Below, piece by piece: positions 49,664 through 59,007 of a stretch of 64,000 nt of DNA; the first letter of the stretch is position 1, and each line of letters starts with the position of its first letter. Both the position numbers and the translations under genes were made by a program. Origin of the DNA: Acinetobacter sedimenti (GTDB lineage Bacteria; Pseudomonadota; Gammaproteobacteria; Pseudomonadales; Moraxellaceae); NCBI RefSeq assembly GCF_022601685.1, contig NZ_JAKUML010000008.1, positions 1 to 64,000 of the forward strand, written 5' to 3'. The notes beneath the pieces were generated by a model. That model worked only from the letters and a program-made list of their open reading frames with translations. It was not told the origin of the DNA and did not search any database.

Positions 49664-50493
49664 GATACGGTTCTCCCTGTACGGCGACTTGCCCAACCTT
49701 GTAACAGGTTAATAATCAATAAGAAAATAAATGAAATCACCAACATCACCACAGCAATCGTGGTTGCACCTGCATAGTCATATTCTTCTAAGCGAGAAAT
49801 AATCAGTAGCGGTGCAATTTCTGTTTGATATGGCTGATTCCCCGCAATGAAAATCACCGAGCCATATTCACCCACACCACGTGCAAAGGCGAGGGCAAAA
49901 CCAGTCAGTAATGCAGGCAGTAAAATCGGGAAAATGACTTTGGTAATCGTCTGCCAACGATTGGCACCTAAGGCACTGGCTGCTTCTTCAAACTCAGTTT
50001 CCAAATCGGCAAGGACAGGTTGTACCGTGCGCACCACAAAAGGAATTCCAATAAATACTAGAGCCAAGGTAATCCCGATCGGCGTATAGGCGATCTCAAT
50101 CCCAATTCGATCAAAGTACTGACCAATCCAACCGTTCTGTGCATAGAGTGCGGTCAAGGCAATCCCTGCAACCGCTGTTGGCAAGGCAAACGGCAAATCA
50201 ATCATGGCATCGACTAGACGCTTACCAAAGAATTGATAACGCACCAAACACCACGCCAAAATCAAACCAAAGACGAGGTTTAACGCTGCAGCAAATAAGG
50301 CTGTGGAAAAGCTCAGTTGTAAGGATTTCAGTACACGTTCTGAGCCTAAAATCTCCCAAAATCCATCCCATCCAATCCCTAGAGAATGGATAAACACCGC
50401 AGATAAGGGCAAAATCACGATTAAGGTCAAATACGTTAAGGTAATCCCAAGAGTTAAACCAAAACCTGCGATCACACGGGACTGTCGTGCCAT
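49660..50493 (-). CDS. cysT: Sulfate ABC transporter permease CysT
   Basis: The partner permease, 277 residues from ATG 50493, with the EAA-type motif [20 protein letters not shown] and [20 protein letters not shown], which is characteristic of CysT/CysU. AAAGG lies upstream of the ATG; the longer frame beginning at 50538 has an atypical Phe-rich start and is not used. Six membrane segments are expected. It overlaps cysW and follows the hydrolase gene by 79 bases on the same strand. Confidence 0.95.
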   Translation of the reverse strand: MARQSRVIAGFGLTLGITLTYLTLIVILPLSAVFIHSLGIGWDGFWEILGSERVLKSLQLSFSTALFAAALNLVFGLILAWCLVRYQFFGKRLVDAMIDLPFALPTAVAGIALTALYAQNGWIGQYFDRIGIEIAYTPIGITLALVFIGIPFVVRTVQPVLADLETEFEEAASALGANRWQTITKVIFPILLPALLTGFALAFARGVGEYGSVIFIAGNQPYQTEIAPLLIISRLEEYDYAGATTIAVVMLVISFIFLLIINLLQGWASRRTGRTVS

Positions 50494-50572
50494 AAGAGGT
50501 ACCTTTAAAACAAAAAAACACTCAAAATCAAAAATCAAAAAAACAAGAATAAAACCATCAAAAGAATGCGAA

Positions 50573-51217
50573 TTAACCAGCCAAACTAAAACGTCTTTGC
50601 AACACAGTGTTCTTTTGGAATAAAAACGGTTGTTGTTGCATCACTTGCAAATAATCAAGCAACTGCCACCATGCACCATAACCTGATTCAACATTGATAT
50701 GTCCTGCAAGCCCTTGATTGATATACGGCACATCCCACGCTTTGGCATAGGTGATGGCATCTTCAAAAGCAAGCCACGGATCGTTTTCGCTTAAGATCAA
50801 TAAAGTCGGTAAATCGAGCGTGTATTTGAAAAAGTCTGTCGCATAAGAGTCATTCGTAGATGAATCATTGCTGTTCACACGTTCTGCAAAACCTGTTTTC
50901 GAAAACCGTGCAGGATTGGCAGGTGCAACGAGAATCACTTGTTCAACCCATTGCTTTAGCTGTGGATATTGATTCAAGGCTGCAATGGTAGTTAAACAAC
51001 CAAAGCTGTGTGCCACCAGCTGGATCGGACGTTGAAACTGGCTAACATGTTGATAAAAGCGTTGTACCCAATGATTCAATACAGGCTTGTGCCAATCCTC
51101 TTGCACAACTCGAGAGGAGTCGCCCAACTTATAGGCGAGCCATGACTGCCAATGATTGGCATCACTATCACCTACACCTGGAACGATGATGCTATGTAAA
51201 TGTTGTATCTTACTCAT
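50573..51217 (-). CDS. RBBP9/YdeN-type alpha/beta hydrolase in the sulfate operon
   Basis: A 214-residue serine hydrolase of the small RBBP9/YdeN group: [18 protein letters not shown] near the start, nucleophile elbow [11 protein letters not shown] (GxSxG variant HSFG) and the late acid and histidine in SENDPW and [10 protein letters not shown]. The natural substrate is unknown. ATG 51217 follows AGAGGTGG, so the longer frame is not used. It sits between sbp and cysT on the same strand, which suggests cotranscription with sulfate uptake; whether it acts on a sulfur compound is unproven. Confidence 0.82.
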   Translation of the reverse strand: MSKIQHLHSIIVPGVGDSDANHWQSWLAYKLGDSSRVVQEDWHKPVLNHWVQRFYQHVSQFQRPIQLVAHSFGCLTTIAALNQYPQLKQWVEQVILVAPANPARFSKTGFAERVNSNDSSTNDSYATDFFKYTLDLPTLLILSENDPWLAFEDAITYAKAWDVPYINQGLAGHINVESGYGAWWQLLDYLQVMQQQPFLFQKNTVLQRRFSLAG

Positions 51218-51263
51218 CTGCGCCACCTCTTTGTTGATTTTCATTTCAAACTTTAAATCTGCA

Positions 51264-52271
51264 TTATTTGCTGTTGTTGGCTTTAACGATTTGATCGAAA
51301 ATACCGCCATTATCAAAGTGCTGTTTTTGGGTTTTTTTCCAACCGCCAAATTCTTTGTCTACAGTGACCAATTTCAAAGGTTTAAAGACATTGCTGTACT
51401 TTTTCAGCACCGCTTGATTACGTGGACGATAGTAATTTTTCGCTGCAATCTCTTGTCCTGCAGGGGAATACAAATAGTTCAGATAGGCTTTGGCTAAGTG
51501 CTCATTGCCATTTTTCTTGGCATTCTTTTCAACGACTGCAACAGGTGGTTCAGCCAAGATGGACAGACTTGGGGTTACGATCTCAAACTTACCCGGTTGC
51601 TCACGAATCGCGAGATGTGCTTCATTTTCCCAAGCGAGGAGCACATCGCCGATGCCACGTTCTGCAAAGGTTGTGGTCGAACCACGCGCACCCGAGTCAA
51701 GCACTTTGGTGTTTTTATAAATCTGACGAACAAACTCTTGCGCTTTGGCATCGTTACCACCTTTTTGATGCTTCGCCCAAGCCCATGATGCGAGATAGTT
51801 CCAACGTGCACCGCCCGAGGTTTTTGGATTTGGTGTAATGATTTCGACGCCATCTTTCACCAAATCGCCCCAATCTTGCAGACCTTTTGGATTGCCTTTA
51901 CGCACTAAGAACACGATGGTTGAAGTATACGGCGTGGCGTTATTTGGCAGTTTGGATTGCCAGTTGGCAGGGAGTAATTTTGCCTTTTCAGCGATGACAT
52001 CAATATCCGCTGCCAATGCCAAAGTCACCACATCGGCATTTAAGCCATCAATCACTGCACGAGCTTGCTTACCTGAACCGCCATGTGATTGTTTAAAATT
52101 AACGTCTTGCTTGGTACGATCTTTCCACCAGTCGCCAAAAGATTTGTTAAACTCGGTATACAGCTCACGCGTCGGGTCATAAGACGCATTCAGAAAATCT
52201 TTGGCAAAAGTCGCACTACTTAAACCTAAAAGTGCGATGGCAATACCTGTTTTGACTGTTGTAAATTTCAT
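51264..52271 (-). CDS. sbp: Periplasmic sulfate-binding protein
   Basis: A signal peptide ([20 protein letters not shown] ending TFA) is followed by [20 protein letters not shown], then a run with [20 protein letters not shown] and a late [20 protein letters not shown]. These are hallmarks of the sulfate-binding proteins that deliver sulfate to CysTWA. GGAG lies eight bases before ATG 52271; the longer frame is rejected. It is the first gene of the minus-strand operon. The AT-rich 190 bases upstream should hold a CysB-controlled promoter. Confidence 0.96.
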   Translation of the reverse strand: MKFTTVKTGIAIALLGLSSATFAKDFLNASYDPTRELYTEFNKSFGDWWKDRTKQDVNFKQSHGGSGKQARAVIDGLNADVVTLALAADIDVIAEKAKLLPANWQSKLPNNATPYTSTIVFLVRKGNPKGLQDWGDLVKDGVEIITPNPKTSGGARWNYLASWAWAKHQKGGNDAKAQEFVRQIYKNTKVLDSGARGSTTTFAERGIGDVLLAWENEAHLAIREQPGKFEIVTPSLSILAEPPVAVVEKNAKKNGNEHLAKAYLNYLYSPAGQEIAAKNYYRPRNQAVLKKYSNVFKPLKLVTVDKEFGGWKKTQKQHFDNGGIFDQIVKANNSK

Positions 52272-52460
52272 GATGTATTCTCCAAAATATGTAAATTGAA
52301 TGTGTGCAAAAGTATTCGCTGTTTTTGATAAGGCAAGCATATGAAGTTTCTTTAAGCATAAAAAACAATTAAAAATGCAATTAATATGAAAAAAAGTGAT
52401 TTATAAGTTGTTTTAAAAATAGGAATAGTTTGAAATGATGCGCATATCACCAAAGAATGA

Positions 52461-53327
52461 ATGACAATGCTGATTCAAAAAAACGCCAAAATGATCTCTG
52501 ATCATGAGCATCAACATCTTATTTCTATTGAAGATCGTGGATTCTTATATGGCGATGGATGCTTTAGTACAGCACACTATGGTCGAGGTGAAATTCAACT
52601 TTGGCAACGTCATCTTGCACGTTTTGAAAAGGCGATTCCTGCACTTTGCTTAAATTGTGATATGGATCGAATCAATACTGATAAAGAAAATTTCTTAAAT
52701 CAAATATCAGCGCAATATGGCGAAAATGCACACGGCACAATCAAAATTCTCATCAGTCGTGGGCAGGGACAGCGTGGCTATTTACCGCCTGATCAAGATG
52801 CCGATTTGTATTTTTACTTTTATCCTCAAACTGCATTTACCACCGAAATTCCAACCTTAGAAAAAGTTGGATTGATGGATCAAGCCTTATCTACGCCAAT
52901 GCAACAACTTCGTGGCATTAAAAGTCTGAATCGACTAGAACAAGTGATTTTGAAACATCATGCCGATCAACAGGATTGGCAAGAAGCTTTATGCTTTGAT
53001 CAACATGATGATTTAGTTGAAGGTATTTCCAGTAATTGCTTTGTTTATATTAATGGGCAATGGCATACGCCAGATTTGGCGTTGGCAGGCATTGATGGTG
53101 TGATGCGTCAAGAGATTTTATCTCGTATGCAACACTTTCAAATTGCGCACCAAATCCGTAAAATTAAGCGTTCGGAATTGGCATCAGTTCAGGCGATTTT
53201 TTTCTGTAATAGTTTGCATTCAATGCAGATCGTTCAAACTTTGATTGATGACAATGGTGAGCAACAGTTAAATCGAGCTGTTTGTGAAAGCCTATTTCAG
53301 CAGTTGCAATTATCCGATTTGAGTTAA
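52461..53327 (+). CDS. pabC: Aminodeoxychorismate lyase
   Basis: A PLP enzyme of the branched-chain aminotransferase fold (class IV) that converts aminodeoxychorismate to 4-aminobenzoate for folate synthesis. Visible are the early DRGFLYGDGCFSTAHYGRG, the lysine in GIKSLNRLEQVILKHHA and the late cofactor segment EGISSNCFVYING. The length (288) is near E. coli PabC (269). The following genes mltG (yceG) and tmk reproduce the common pabC-mltG-tmk order. A second in-frame ATG at residue 3 is possible. It is divergent from sbp. Confidence 0.92.
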   Translation: MTMLIQKNAKMISDHEHQHLISIEDRGFLYGDGCFSTAHYGRGEIQLWQRHLARFEKAIPALCLNCDMDRINTDKENFLNQISAQYGENAHGTIKILISRGQGQRGYLPPDQDADLYFYFYPQTAFTTEIPTLEKVGLMDQALSTPMQQLRGIKSLNRLEQVILKHHADQQDWQEALCFDQHDDLVEGISSNCFVYINGQWHTPDLALAGIDGVMRQEILSRMQHFQIAHQIRKIKRSELASVQAIFFCNSLHSMQIVQTLIDDNGEQQLNRAVCESLFQQLQLSDLS

Positions 53328-53414
53328 GGTGTTCACGCTTTCATTACAGCACTCTGCTTGAATATGAGCGATAAAGAAGTTTAAATCTTCACATTCTTTT
53401 ATTAAGTATTTTTT

Positions 53415-54497
53415 ATGGCAAAGCAAACGCAACGAAAGTCTGCAACTTCGAAAAAATCGGCAAAACAGAAACCTAAGTTTTTTAATCGAAAATTTCCAAA
53501 ACTCATCGCTACGGTTTTTGTAATTGGATTGCTATGCTGTGCTTATGTTTTATCACAGAGTCTTTGGAAAGATTATCATACGGATAAAAAAGTACAGATG
53601 CTGTCGATCGAAAAAGGGCAGACCTATTCTAAGTTTATTGACCAATTAGATGATAACGATCAAGTTAAATTTCCAATCGTACTGAAACTTTATCAACGCT
53701 TCGTCATTAACGATACGATGAAAGCTGGTGTCTATGAAGTGCATCAAGGTGATTCGATTGCCTCTGTTTTAAGCATGGTAAGCAACGCTGAAAATGCACA
53801 AATGAGCCGTATTTTGGTGATCGAAGGGACGACATTTAAGCAACTGAAACAACAACTACAGAACAATCAATATGTTAAAAATACCGTGCTTGCTCAGTCA
53901 GATGTGGAGATTTTAAAAGCCATTGGTGCAACCGAATCCCACCCAGAAGGCTTATTTGCGCCTGATACCTATTTTTATGCCAAAGGTGAAACGGACATCA
54001 CGATTTTGAAAGATTTGTATCAACGTCAGCAGAAAATTTTGGCAGAAGAATGGGAAAAACGTAACGCAGATTTACCTTATAACAACGCTTATGAAGCGTT
54101 AATCATGGCATCGATCGTAGAGAAAGAAACGTCGATTGATGCAGAGCTTGAGCAAGTGTCAGGCGTATTCGTACGTCGTTTAAATATCGGCATGCGCCTG
54201 CAAACTGATCCCACCGTGATCTATGGCATGGGCGATCGCTACAAGGGCAACATTCGTCGCAGTGATTTAACTACGCCAACGCCATATAATACCTATACCA
54301 TCAATGGCCTACCGCCGACACCGATAGCCTTGCCGAGTCAAAAGTCGATTCATGCAGTCTTGCATCCTGATGATGGCAAAGCGATCTATTTTGTGGCGAC
54401 AGGTGATGGTGGGCATAAGTTTAGCAATACTTTGGATGAGCATAATCAAGCAGTGAAAGACTATCTAGCGCAACTGCGAAAAAATCGTAATCAATGA
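53415..54497 (+). CDS. mltG: Endolytic murein transglycosylase MltG
   Basis: A YceG-like protein with a single membrane helix (residues about 29-47) after a basic N-terminus and a large periplasmic domain. The catalytic glutamate is E236 in ASIVEKETSIDAELEQVSGV; LNIGMRLQTDPTVIYGMG follows and PTPYNTYTINGLPPTPIALP is the C-terminal signature. It cleaves nascent glycan strands and helps set their length. The chain (360) is similar in size to E. coli MltG (340). It ends three bases before the palindromic repeat (copy B), which separates it from tmk. Confidence 0.95.
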   Translation: MAKQTQRKSATSKKSAKQKPKFFNRKFPKLIATVFVIGLLCCAYVLSQSLWKDYHTDKKVQMLSIEKGQTYSKFIDQLDDNDQVKFPIVLKLYQRFVINDTMKAGVYEVHQGDSIASVLSMVSNAENAQMSRILVIEGTTFKQLKQQLQNNQYVKNTVLAQSDVEILKAIGATESHPEGLFAPDTYFYAKGETDITILKDLYQRQQKILAEEWEKRNADLPYNNAYEALIMASIVEKETSIDAELEQVSGVFVRRLNIGMRLQTDPTVIYGMGDRYKGNIRRSDLTTPTPYNTYTINGLPPTPIALPSQKSIHAVLHPDDGKAIYFVATGDGGHKFSNTLDEHNQAVKDYLAQLRKNRNQ

Positions 54498-54499
54498 TA

Positions 54500-54603
54500 A
54501 TAGTCGTCGCATTTTATTCTGCTACTGCGTTAACCTCATTCAAAGTACGGTATGTACATCTTCATTCGGTTGCCTTGTATCAGGAATAAACTGCTTTGAC
54601 TAT
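54500..54603. repeat. Dispersed palindromic repeat, copy B
   Basis: This 104-base segment begins two bases after the mltG stop. It has terminal inverted repeats: ATAGTCGTCGCATTTTATT at the left matches the reverse complement of the right end at 15 of 19 positions. Its reverse complement aligns with copy A (14348-14453) along nearly all its length, with a shared core TTAACGC and CTGATAC. No coding sequence is seen. Confidence 0.68.
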
Positions 54604-54631
54604 AAAAGCATAAACTTAAAAAGGAATAACC

Positions 54632-55249
54632 ATGTTTATTAGTTTTGAGGGCACAGAAGGCGTTGGTAAAAGCACACTGATTGCCAGTTTAAACAAGGCG
54701 TTAAGTGCTGAGCATGATGTTGTATTAACACGTGAACCGGGTGGTACACCACTTGCAGAGCAGATTCGTGAATTGCTGTTAGCGCCACAGCAAGATGCGA
54801 CTCAGCAAGAACAGATGAGTCATGCGACAGAATTACTCCTCATCTATGCAGCACGTGCGCAACATCTAGATCAAGTAATTTTACCTGCATTGTCTGAAAA
54901 TAAAATCGTGCTATGTGATCGTTTTGTCGATGCCAGTGTTGCCTATCAACATGGCGGACGTGGAATGGATAAAGCGCAAATTGATCTCTTAACCAATACC
55001 TTTGTCGCAAAAATGCCTGATTTGACCTTTTGGCTTGATTTGCCTGTAGAACAGGGTATGCAACGTGCGAAGAATCGTGGTGCACTCGATCGTTTTGAAC
55101 AAGAAAAGATGGCGTTTTTTCAACGGATTCAAGAGAGCTATCGTCAATTGGCTGAACAAAATCCACAACGCATTATTCGCCTTGATGCTTCACAGTGTGC
55201 AGAACAACTTTTTGCGCAAGCTTTGACAATCATACAAGAAAAAATGTAA
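54632..55249 (+). CDS. tmk: Thymidylate kinase
   Basis: A 205-residue kinase that phosphorylates dTMP to dTDP for DNA synthesis. The P-loop is FEGTEGVGKSTLI (residues 5-17), the DRX motif is LCDRFVDASVAYQHGGRGM, and TREPGGTPLAEQIRELLL binds the substrate phosphate. AAGGA precedes the ATG. It follows pabC-mltG, although here the dispersed repeat sits in the gap. A long hairpin terminator follows. holB, which often comes next, is not present here. Confidence 0.96.
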   Translation: MFISFEGTEGVGKSTLIASLNKALSAEHDVVLTREPGGTPLAEQIRELLLAPQQDATQQEQMSHATELLLIYAARAQHLDQVILPALSENKIVLCDRFVDASVAYQHGGRGMDKAQIDLLTNTFVAKMPDLTFWLDLPVEQGMQRAKNRGALDRFEQEKMAFFQRIQESYRQLAEQNPQRIIRLDASQCAEQLFAQALTIIQEKM

Positions 55250-55286
55250 GGCTTTACCGAAAACCAAAAAACCAATAGGCAAAAAT

Positions 55287-55321
55287 AAAGCTAGTGATCA
55301 TCGGCTAAGATCACTAGCTTT
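55287..55321 (+). terminator. Probable terminator after tmk
   Basis: AAAGCTAGTGATC (55287-55299), loop ATCGGCTAA, GATCACTAGCTTT (55309-55321) is a perfect 13-bp stem, but only three T residues end it. Termination is likely, perhaps less efficient than for the others. Confidence 0.7.
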
Positions 55322-55765
55322 GCTCTGGAGGAAATAAATCACTTTGTTCTTCTATTCTGTTGTGAAAAGAGTATAGCAAGCTTATTTATTCATCAAAATT
55401 GCAAAATACGACAATACTAAAATAAATATTTAGATTTAATTATCAATTAATTCTGTACAATTGCTTGCATAAATTTCATCTACTTACTAATTCTTAAAAA
55501 ATAGTATTTTTTATTGAAACAATTGTTCAAATTTTGACATTGTGTCATTTTTATACAATTGTATTCCTTGCAGTGGATTGGCAAAAAATGACAGAAGTAA
55601 TGTCGTGTATTGTCAATAATTTATTTCTAATGTCAAAAGCATTTTACGTTGCAATCTTGCGTTGTTGTTTGGCGCTGTAGTCTTGAGTTGCTGTCTTGAG
55701 TTTTTAGGTAGTCAATATTCTTCAGACACACTACAATAGGCGACTTTGATTATTTGAGTCATTTT
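55322..55765. promoter_or_regulatory. AT-rich gap before the hypothetical gene
   Basis: No supportable gene is seen. The stretch is AT-rich and contains several TGACA/TGTCA motifs (around 55534-55620) and a short direct repeat, TCTTGAGTT, near 55681 and 55694. No known operator is matched. The promoter of the gene at 55766 should lie here. Confidence 0.35.
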
Positions 55766-56260
55766 ATGTTTGTTATTTTCTTGACAGATCGTCGTGAAAC
55801 GGTTGAATTTAAAGATTATCCGGGTGGTGATTCGATCAAATTTATGATGAATTTTAAGAAAATTTTCCCAAGTACAATGGATTTGCTTCTACCAATTTTG
55901 CCTGAAAGTGATGAGCAAGTTGAGGATATTACGTGGGAAAGTACACATAAAGATTATCAGATGTTTCAGCGGTTGATACAGGAATGGGCAACAGTTGAGT
56001 TTCGATTGACGGCGCTTACGAAGCTAAAAGATCGTGATTTTGCCAATCAGTTGGTAAAAAAAGCACAGCAAGCACGTAAAAACTTTCAACAACAGCAAAA
56101 CCGACTGAATCAATTATATGATGACTTCGTATTCTTACTTGCGATGCATAGTTATCTAGATACAGAGTTGGTTGAAATTGGTGCGAATTTTTATTTGCCA
56201 ACACTTCGCAATGACTGGAAAAATGATGTACCAAAAGCAGTTTTGATGCTGTCATTTTGA
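55766..56260 (+). CDS. Hypothetical protein, function unknown
   Basis: I do not recognise the family. ATG 55766 gives 164 residues starting MFVIFLTDRRETVEFKDYPG; a TTG at 55754 would add four. The chain has no signal peptide or clear membrane segment. It is rich in Lys and Gln, and the middle section (KKAQQARKNFQQQQNRLNQL) looks helical and possibly coiled. The ribosome site is weak. It is a single gene between tmk and dps, with base composition similar to its neighbours. No function can be inferred. Confidence 0.6.
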   Translation: MFVIFLTDRRETVEFKDYPGGDSIKFMMNFKKIFPSTMDLLLPILPESDEQVEDITWESTHKDYQMFQRLIQEWATVEFRLTALTKLKDRDFANQLVKKAQQARKNFQQQQNRLNQLYDDFVFLLAMHSYLDTELVEIGANFYLPTLRNDWKNDVPKAVLMLSF

Positions 56261-56516
56261 GCAATATGTGCTTCTACGCTACATTTACTGACATAGTTAA
56301 TTCTTTTAAAAGATATATTAACAATTTGAAAATAAACCGCTGTCAATTGACACACACCTTACATTTGGGTTTGTTAGTATAGTTTGTATAAGTTGATGAT
56401 CTGTTGAGTGCTTTTTAGTTTTGCAACTTTAGATTTGCAAAAGAAACGCTGAGTTTGCACTGAATATATCAAAAATTTTTAAATTAAATTTTTTTGATTA
56501 GAGGAAGAGAAATCAC

Positions 56517-56990
56517 ATGGCAAACACCAATCAAATCGGTCTTGAAAAAAAAGACATGACAGAAATTATTAAAAAATTAAATAACCTTTTATCTAGCTAT
56601 CATATTTTTTATATTAACGTGCGTGGCTATCACTGGAATGTGAAAGGCGAGCACTTTTTCTCTCTACATGAAAAATTTGAAGAGCTTTATACAGATTTAC
56701 AGCTTCAAATTGATGAAATTGCAGAACGTATTTTGACGCTTGGCGGTGTGCCACTGCATGCGTATTCAGATTTCTCTGAAAATGCATCGATTAAAGAAGA
56801 TAAAAATGTTCACGATGGAAAAGCATGTGTGAAAGGCTTAGTGTCTGGTCTGCAAGCTTTGATCGAAGAGCAACGTACGGTTGCCGAAGCAGCCGAAGGT
56901 GTGGACGATCAAGGTTCAGCGGATCTAGTGACTGAATATGTGCAAGAGCAAGAAAAATTAGTTTGGATGTACACTGCATTCTTGGGCTAA
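56517..56990 (+). CDS. dps: Dps-family DNA protection and iron storage protein
   Basis: The 157-residue ferritin-like protein has the intersubunit ferroxidase pattern of Dps: VRGYHWNVKGEHFFSLHEKF (His and Asp/Glu ligands) and YTDLQLQIDEIAERILTLGG. Dps forms a 12-subunit shell that oxidises Fe(II) with peroxide and can coat DNA in stationary phase or oxidative stress. The N-terminal tail is short with few lysines, so DNA binding may be weak. AGAGGAAGAG before the ATG is a strong ribosome site. It is a single gene with its own terminator. Confidence 0.95.
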   Translation: MANTNQIGLEKKDMTEIIKKLNNLLSSYHIFYINVRGYHWNVKGEHFFSLHEKFEELYTDLQLQIDEIAERILTLGGVPLHAYSDFSENASIKEDKNVHDGKACVKGLVSGLQALIEEQRTVAEAAEGVDDQGSADLVTEYVQEQEKLVWMYTAFLG

Positions 56991-57052
56991 TTTTCAAAAA
57001 TTTAAATCACTTAGATTTTAGATATTCTAGTTAGATATTTTACATATCTTGG

Positions 57053-57079
57053 AAAGCATCACATCAGTGGTGCTTTTTA
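57053..57079 (+). terminator. Terminator after dps
   Basis: AGCATCAC (57055-57062), loop ATCA, GTGGTGCT (57067-57074) and a T-tract, about 65 bases after the dps stop. Confidence 0.9.
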
Positions 57080-57114
57080 TTTTCATGTTTTGAAATATCG
57101 AACAAATATAGAAA

Positions 57115-57155
57115 TAAAAAAACCAATCAACTCAGCTTCAAAAGTTGATTGGTTT
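57115..57155 (-). terminator. Terminator for the minus-strand membrane protein gene
   Basis: AACCAATCAACT (57121-57132) pairs with AGTTGATTGGTT (57143-57154); on the minus strand it is followed by six T residues. It lies about 300 bases beyond the stop of the gene at 57454. Confidence 0.8.
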
Positions 57156-57453
57156 CAATTTCGTTTTAGTTCTGTCTGCGCTCTCATCCTTTGGATTGTT
57201 GTCAATCCTTCGGTTTATTCAATTGTTATTTTTATGCGTTGATGTGTTTACTCATGATCTTAGATCAAAATTATTGTTATCAAGTTGTGAAACCTATATT
57301 AGGGAGCCAACTTGACATTTTGATGACAATAACGCTGTTTTACAAAACTTAACAACGGCTTTGCTTCCCCTTTTTAGGCGACAAGAAAAGTACAGTCGCT
57401 GAGTTTAGAGATGTAGCCACTCTTGTAGGTATACCAGTTGTGCGCTGTTTTTC
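57155..57453. other. Intergenic stretch with a possible gene scrap
   Basis: Mostly without recognisable features. A small hairpin GGATTG...CAATCC lies near 57195. At about 57360-57443 one plus-strand frame reads LGDKKSTVAEFRDVATLVG and IPVVR, which looks protein-like but has a stop upstream and no start; it could be the end of a lost gene. No family is assigned. Confidence 0.3.
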
Positions 57454-58326
57454 TTATTCGTCATACCCAATGTATTGTTCTTTGCTGATATGTTTAATCA
57501 TATTTCTAGAAAAGTCGTTATACACATTTATCGGTTTAGCGATATTCTTGGAAATATTTACTAATTTATTTATGTCGAAATTTGCTATTATTAAAATATG
57601 TCGCTTAACTCTATTTCTTTCAGTATCATTTTTAATCATAAAGTTTAGTCTTACCCAAAGAATCTCATATTTTACAAATAAATTATATAAATACATAAAT
57701 GGTAAAAAGGTTATCGTCAGGATAACTGGTAATAAGAAAATTTTTAAACTTTCAATTGTAAAAACATCATGATACTTTTCGATTGTTTTAAAAAGGGAGA
57801 ATAAAAATATAAATATTAAAAAGTACATAAGTAGATTTTTAAACAAATTTTCTACTTGCTTATGTTTTGGGTCTAAAGATGCAAAAGCTTGCAGTGTAGT
57901 AGATAAAACAATTGTTGGTACTAAAATAATTTCTTTTATCAAGCTGAATGTAAAGAAATTAATGATAAACTCAATTGCTATAGTCCATTTTATGGCATCT
58001 AAAAATACATTCTTAAAATATTTCGTATCATCAACTTTATTAATATTCATTAATGATACAAAGCCAAAACTTAAACTCCAAATAATCGTGTCTTTTAGAA
58101 GTGATATATTCCAAAATCCAAGTTTATAAAGAAGAAAAATATAAAATGAAGTGTGTAAATAAAAAGCGAATAATGAAGCTGAAATTTTCCAAGCAAATAG
58201 AGCTTTGAAAACCTCTCCCAAAGATTGCCTTATATTTTTGCTGAATAGACAGGTAATAAAAGTAATAATAAGCCAAATCGAAATTGCAATTTCTCTTGTG
58301 GAAAAACTATCTAAAAAATCATGCAT
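57454..58326 (-). CDS. AT-rich polytopic membrane protein, function unknown
   Basis: I do not know a named family. The 290-residue protein has about six membrane segments (near 13-30, 43-68, 78-95, 112-145, 165-185 and 200-225) and a charged C-terminal tail of about 65 residues, probably cytoplasmic. The start MHDFLDSFSTREIAISIWLI is a pattern I have seen in unannotated membrane proteins of several phyla. The gene is far richer in A+T than its neighbours, has no strong ribosome site, and stands alone with its own terminator between dps and an HxlR regulator. These are signs of horizontal acquisition. A role in defence or stress is possible but unsupported. Confidence 0.65.
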   Translation of the reverse strand: MHDFLDSFSTREIAISIWLIITFITCLFSKNIRQSLGEVFKALFAWKISASLFAFYLHTSFYIFLLYKLGFWNISLLKDTIIWSLSFGFVSLMNINKVDDTKYFKNVFLDAIKWTIAIEFIINFFTFSLIKEIILVPTIVLSTTLQAFASLDPKHKQVENLFKNLLMYFLIFIFLFSLFKTIEKYHDVFTIESLKIFLLPVILTITFLPFMYLYNLFVKYEILWVRLNFMIKNDTERNRVKRHILIIANFDINKLVNISKNIAKPINVYNDFSRNMIKHISKEQYIGYDE

Positions 58327-58392
58327 TTAGTAGAGTCATTACTTTGAAGACGTTTTTGTAGGGTAATCGGACAAGGCAACACATAACGATTA

Positions 58393-58881
58393 TTAGGCAT
58401 CCGTTTTTTCCGTGAGTTGCTTTTCAGCACTTTGGGAAACCCTTCCTTGTTTGATGAAAATTTTGCGCGTACCAATCTTTGCGCCAGTTTGTTGATCAAT
58501 CACCACAGGCTCGATCGCTGTACCTTGTTTTTCATCATAAAACTGAGCCATGAGATCAGGGTTTTGATGTGGTACATGTTTACTTCCCCAATCCGCAATC
58601 ACAAATAGAATCGGTAAAAAATCTCGTCCTGCTTGGGTGAGTAAATATTCTTCACGAGGTGGATTGTCTGAGTAGCGACATTTAGTCAACAAACCATCTT
58701 CCACCAAATCATTGAGGCGTTTGGTGAGCATCGTCGGGGCAATGTTCAAACGCTTACGAAATTGATCAAAACGTGTAAACCCTGCATGCGCATCACGCAG
58801 GATCAGGATACTCCACGTGTCGCCAAAGACAGATAGACTGCGTGCAACGGGGCAGGTGTCATTCACGATTTTTTTGCTCAT
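58393..58881 (-). CDS. HxlR-family transcriptional regulator
   Basis: A winged helix regulator with the HxlR pattern: conserved cysteine in DTCPVARSLSVFGDTWSILI, then GFTRFDQFRKRLNIAPTMLT and YSDNPPREEYLLTQAGRDFL. Cys10 could sense thiol-reactive compounds, as in many HxlR proteins that control quinone or aldehyde responses. Residues 110-162 form an extra polar C-terminal tail (EPVVIDQQTGAKIGTRKIF). It lies 126 bases after the alcohol dehydrogenase gene on the same strand; regulation of that gene is plausible but not shown. Confidence 0.9.
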   Translation of the reverse strand: MSKKIVNDTCPVARSLSVFGDTWSILILRDAHAGFTRFDQFRKRLNIAPTMLTKRLNDLVEDGLLTKCRYSDNPPREEYLLTQAGRDFLPILFVIADWGSKHVPHQNPDLMAQFYDEKQGTAIEPVVIDQQTGAKIGTRKIFIKQGRVSQSAEKQLTEKTDA

Positions 58882-59007
58882 AGTATGATATTCGCCTTTT
58901 CTACCTTGATTGTTTACTACTTAAAAGATAGTAACATGGTTTAATGTCAAGCTCTACGCATGTCTTTTCGAGAAAGATTTTGAACACCATATATTTTAAG
59001 CAGTCGT

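Noticed and set aside
51422-51838. Plus-strand open frame of 138 residues
   Set aside because: Antisense to the well-supported sbp gene.
57440-57772. Plus-strand frame of 110 residues rich in Leu/Ile/Phe
   Set aside because: It is antisense to the 3' end of the AT-rich membrane protein gene; the hydrophobic look comes from T-rich sequence.
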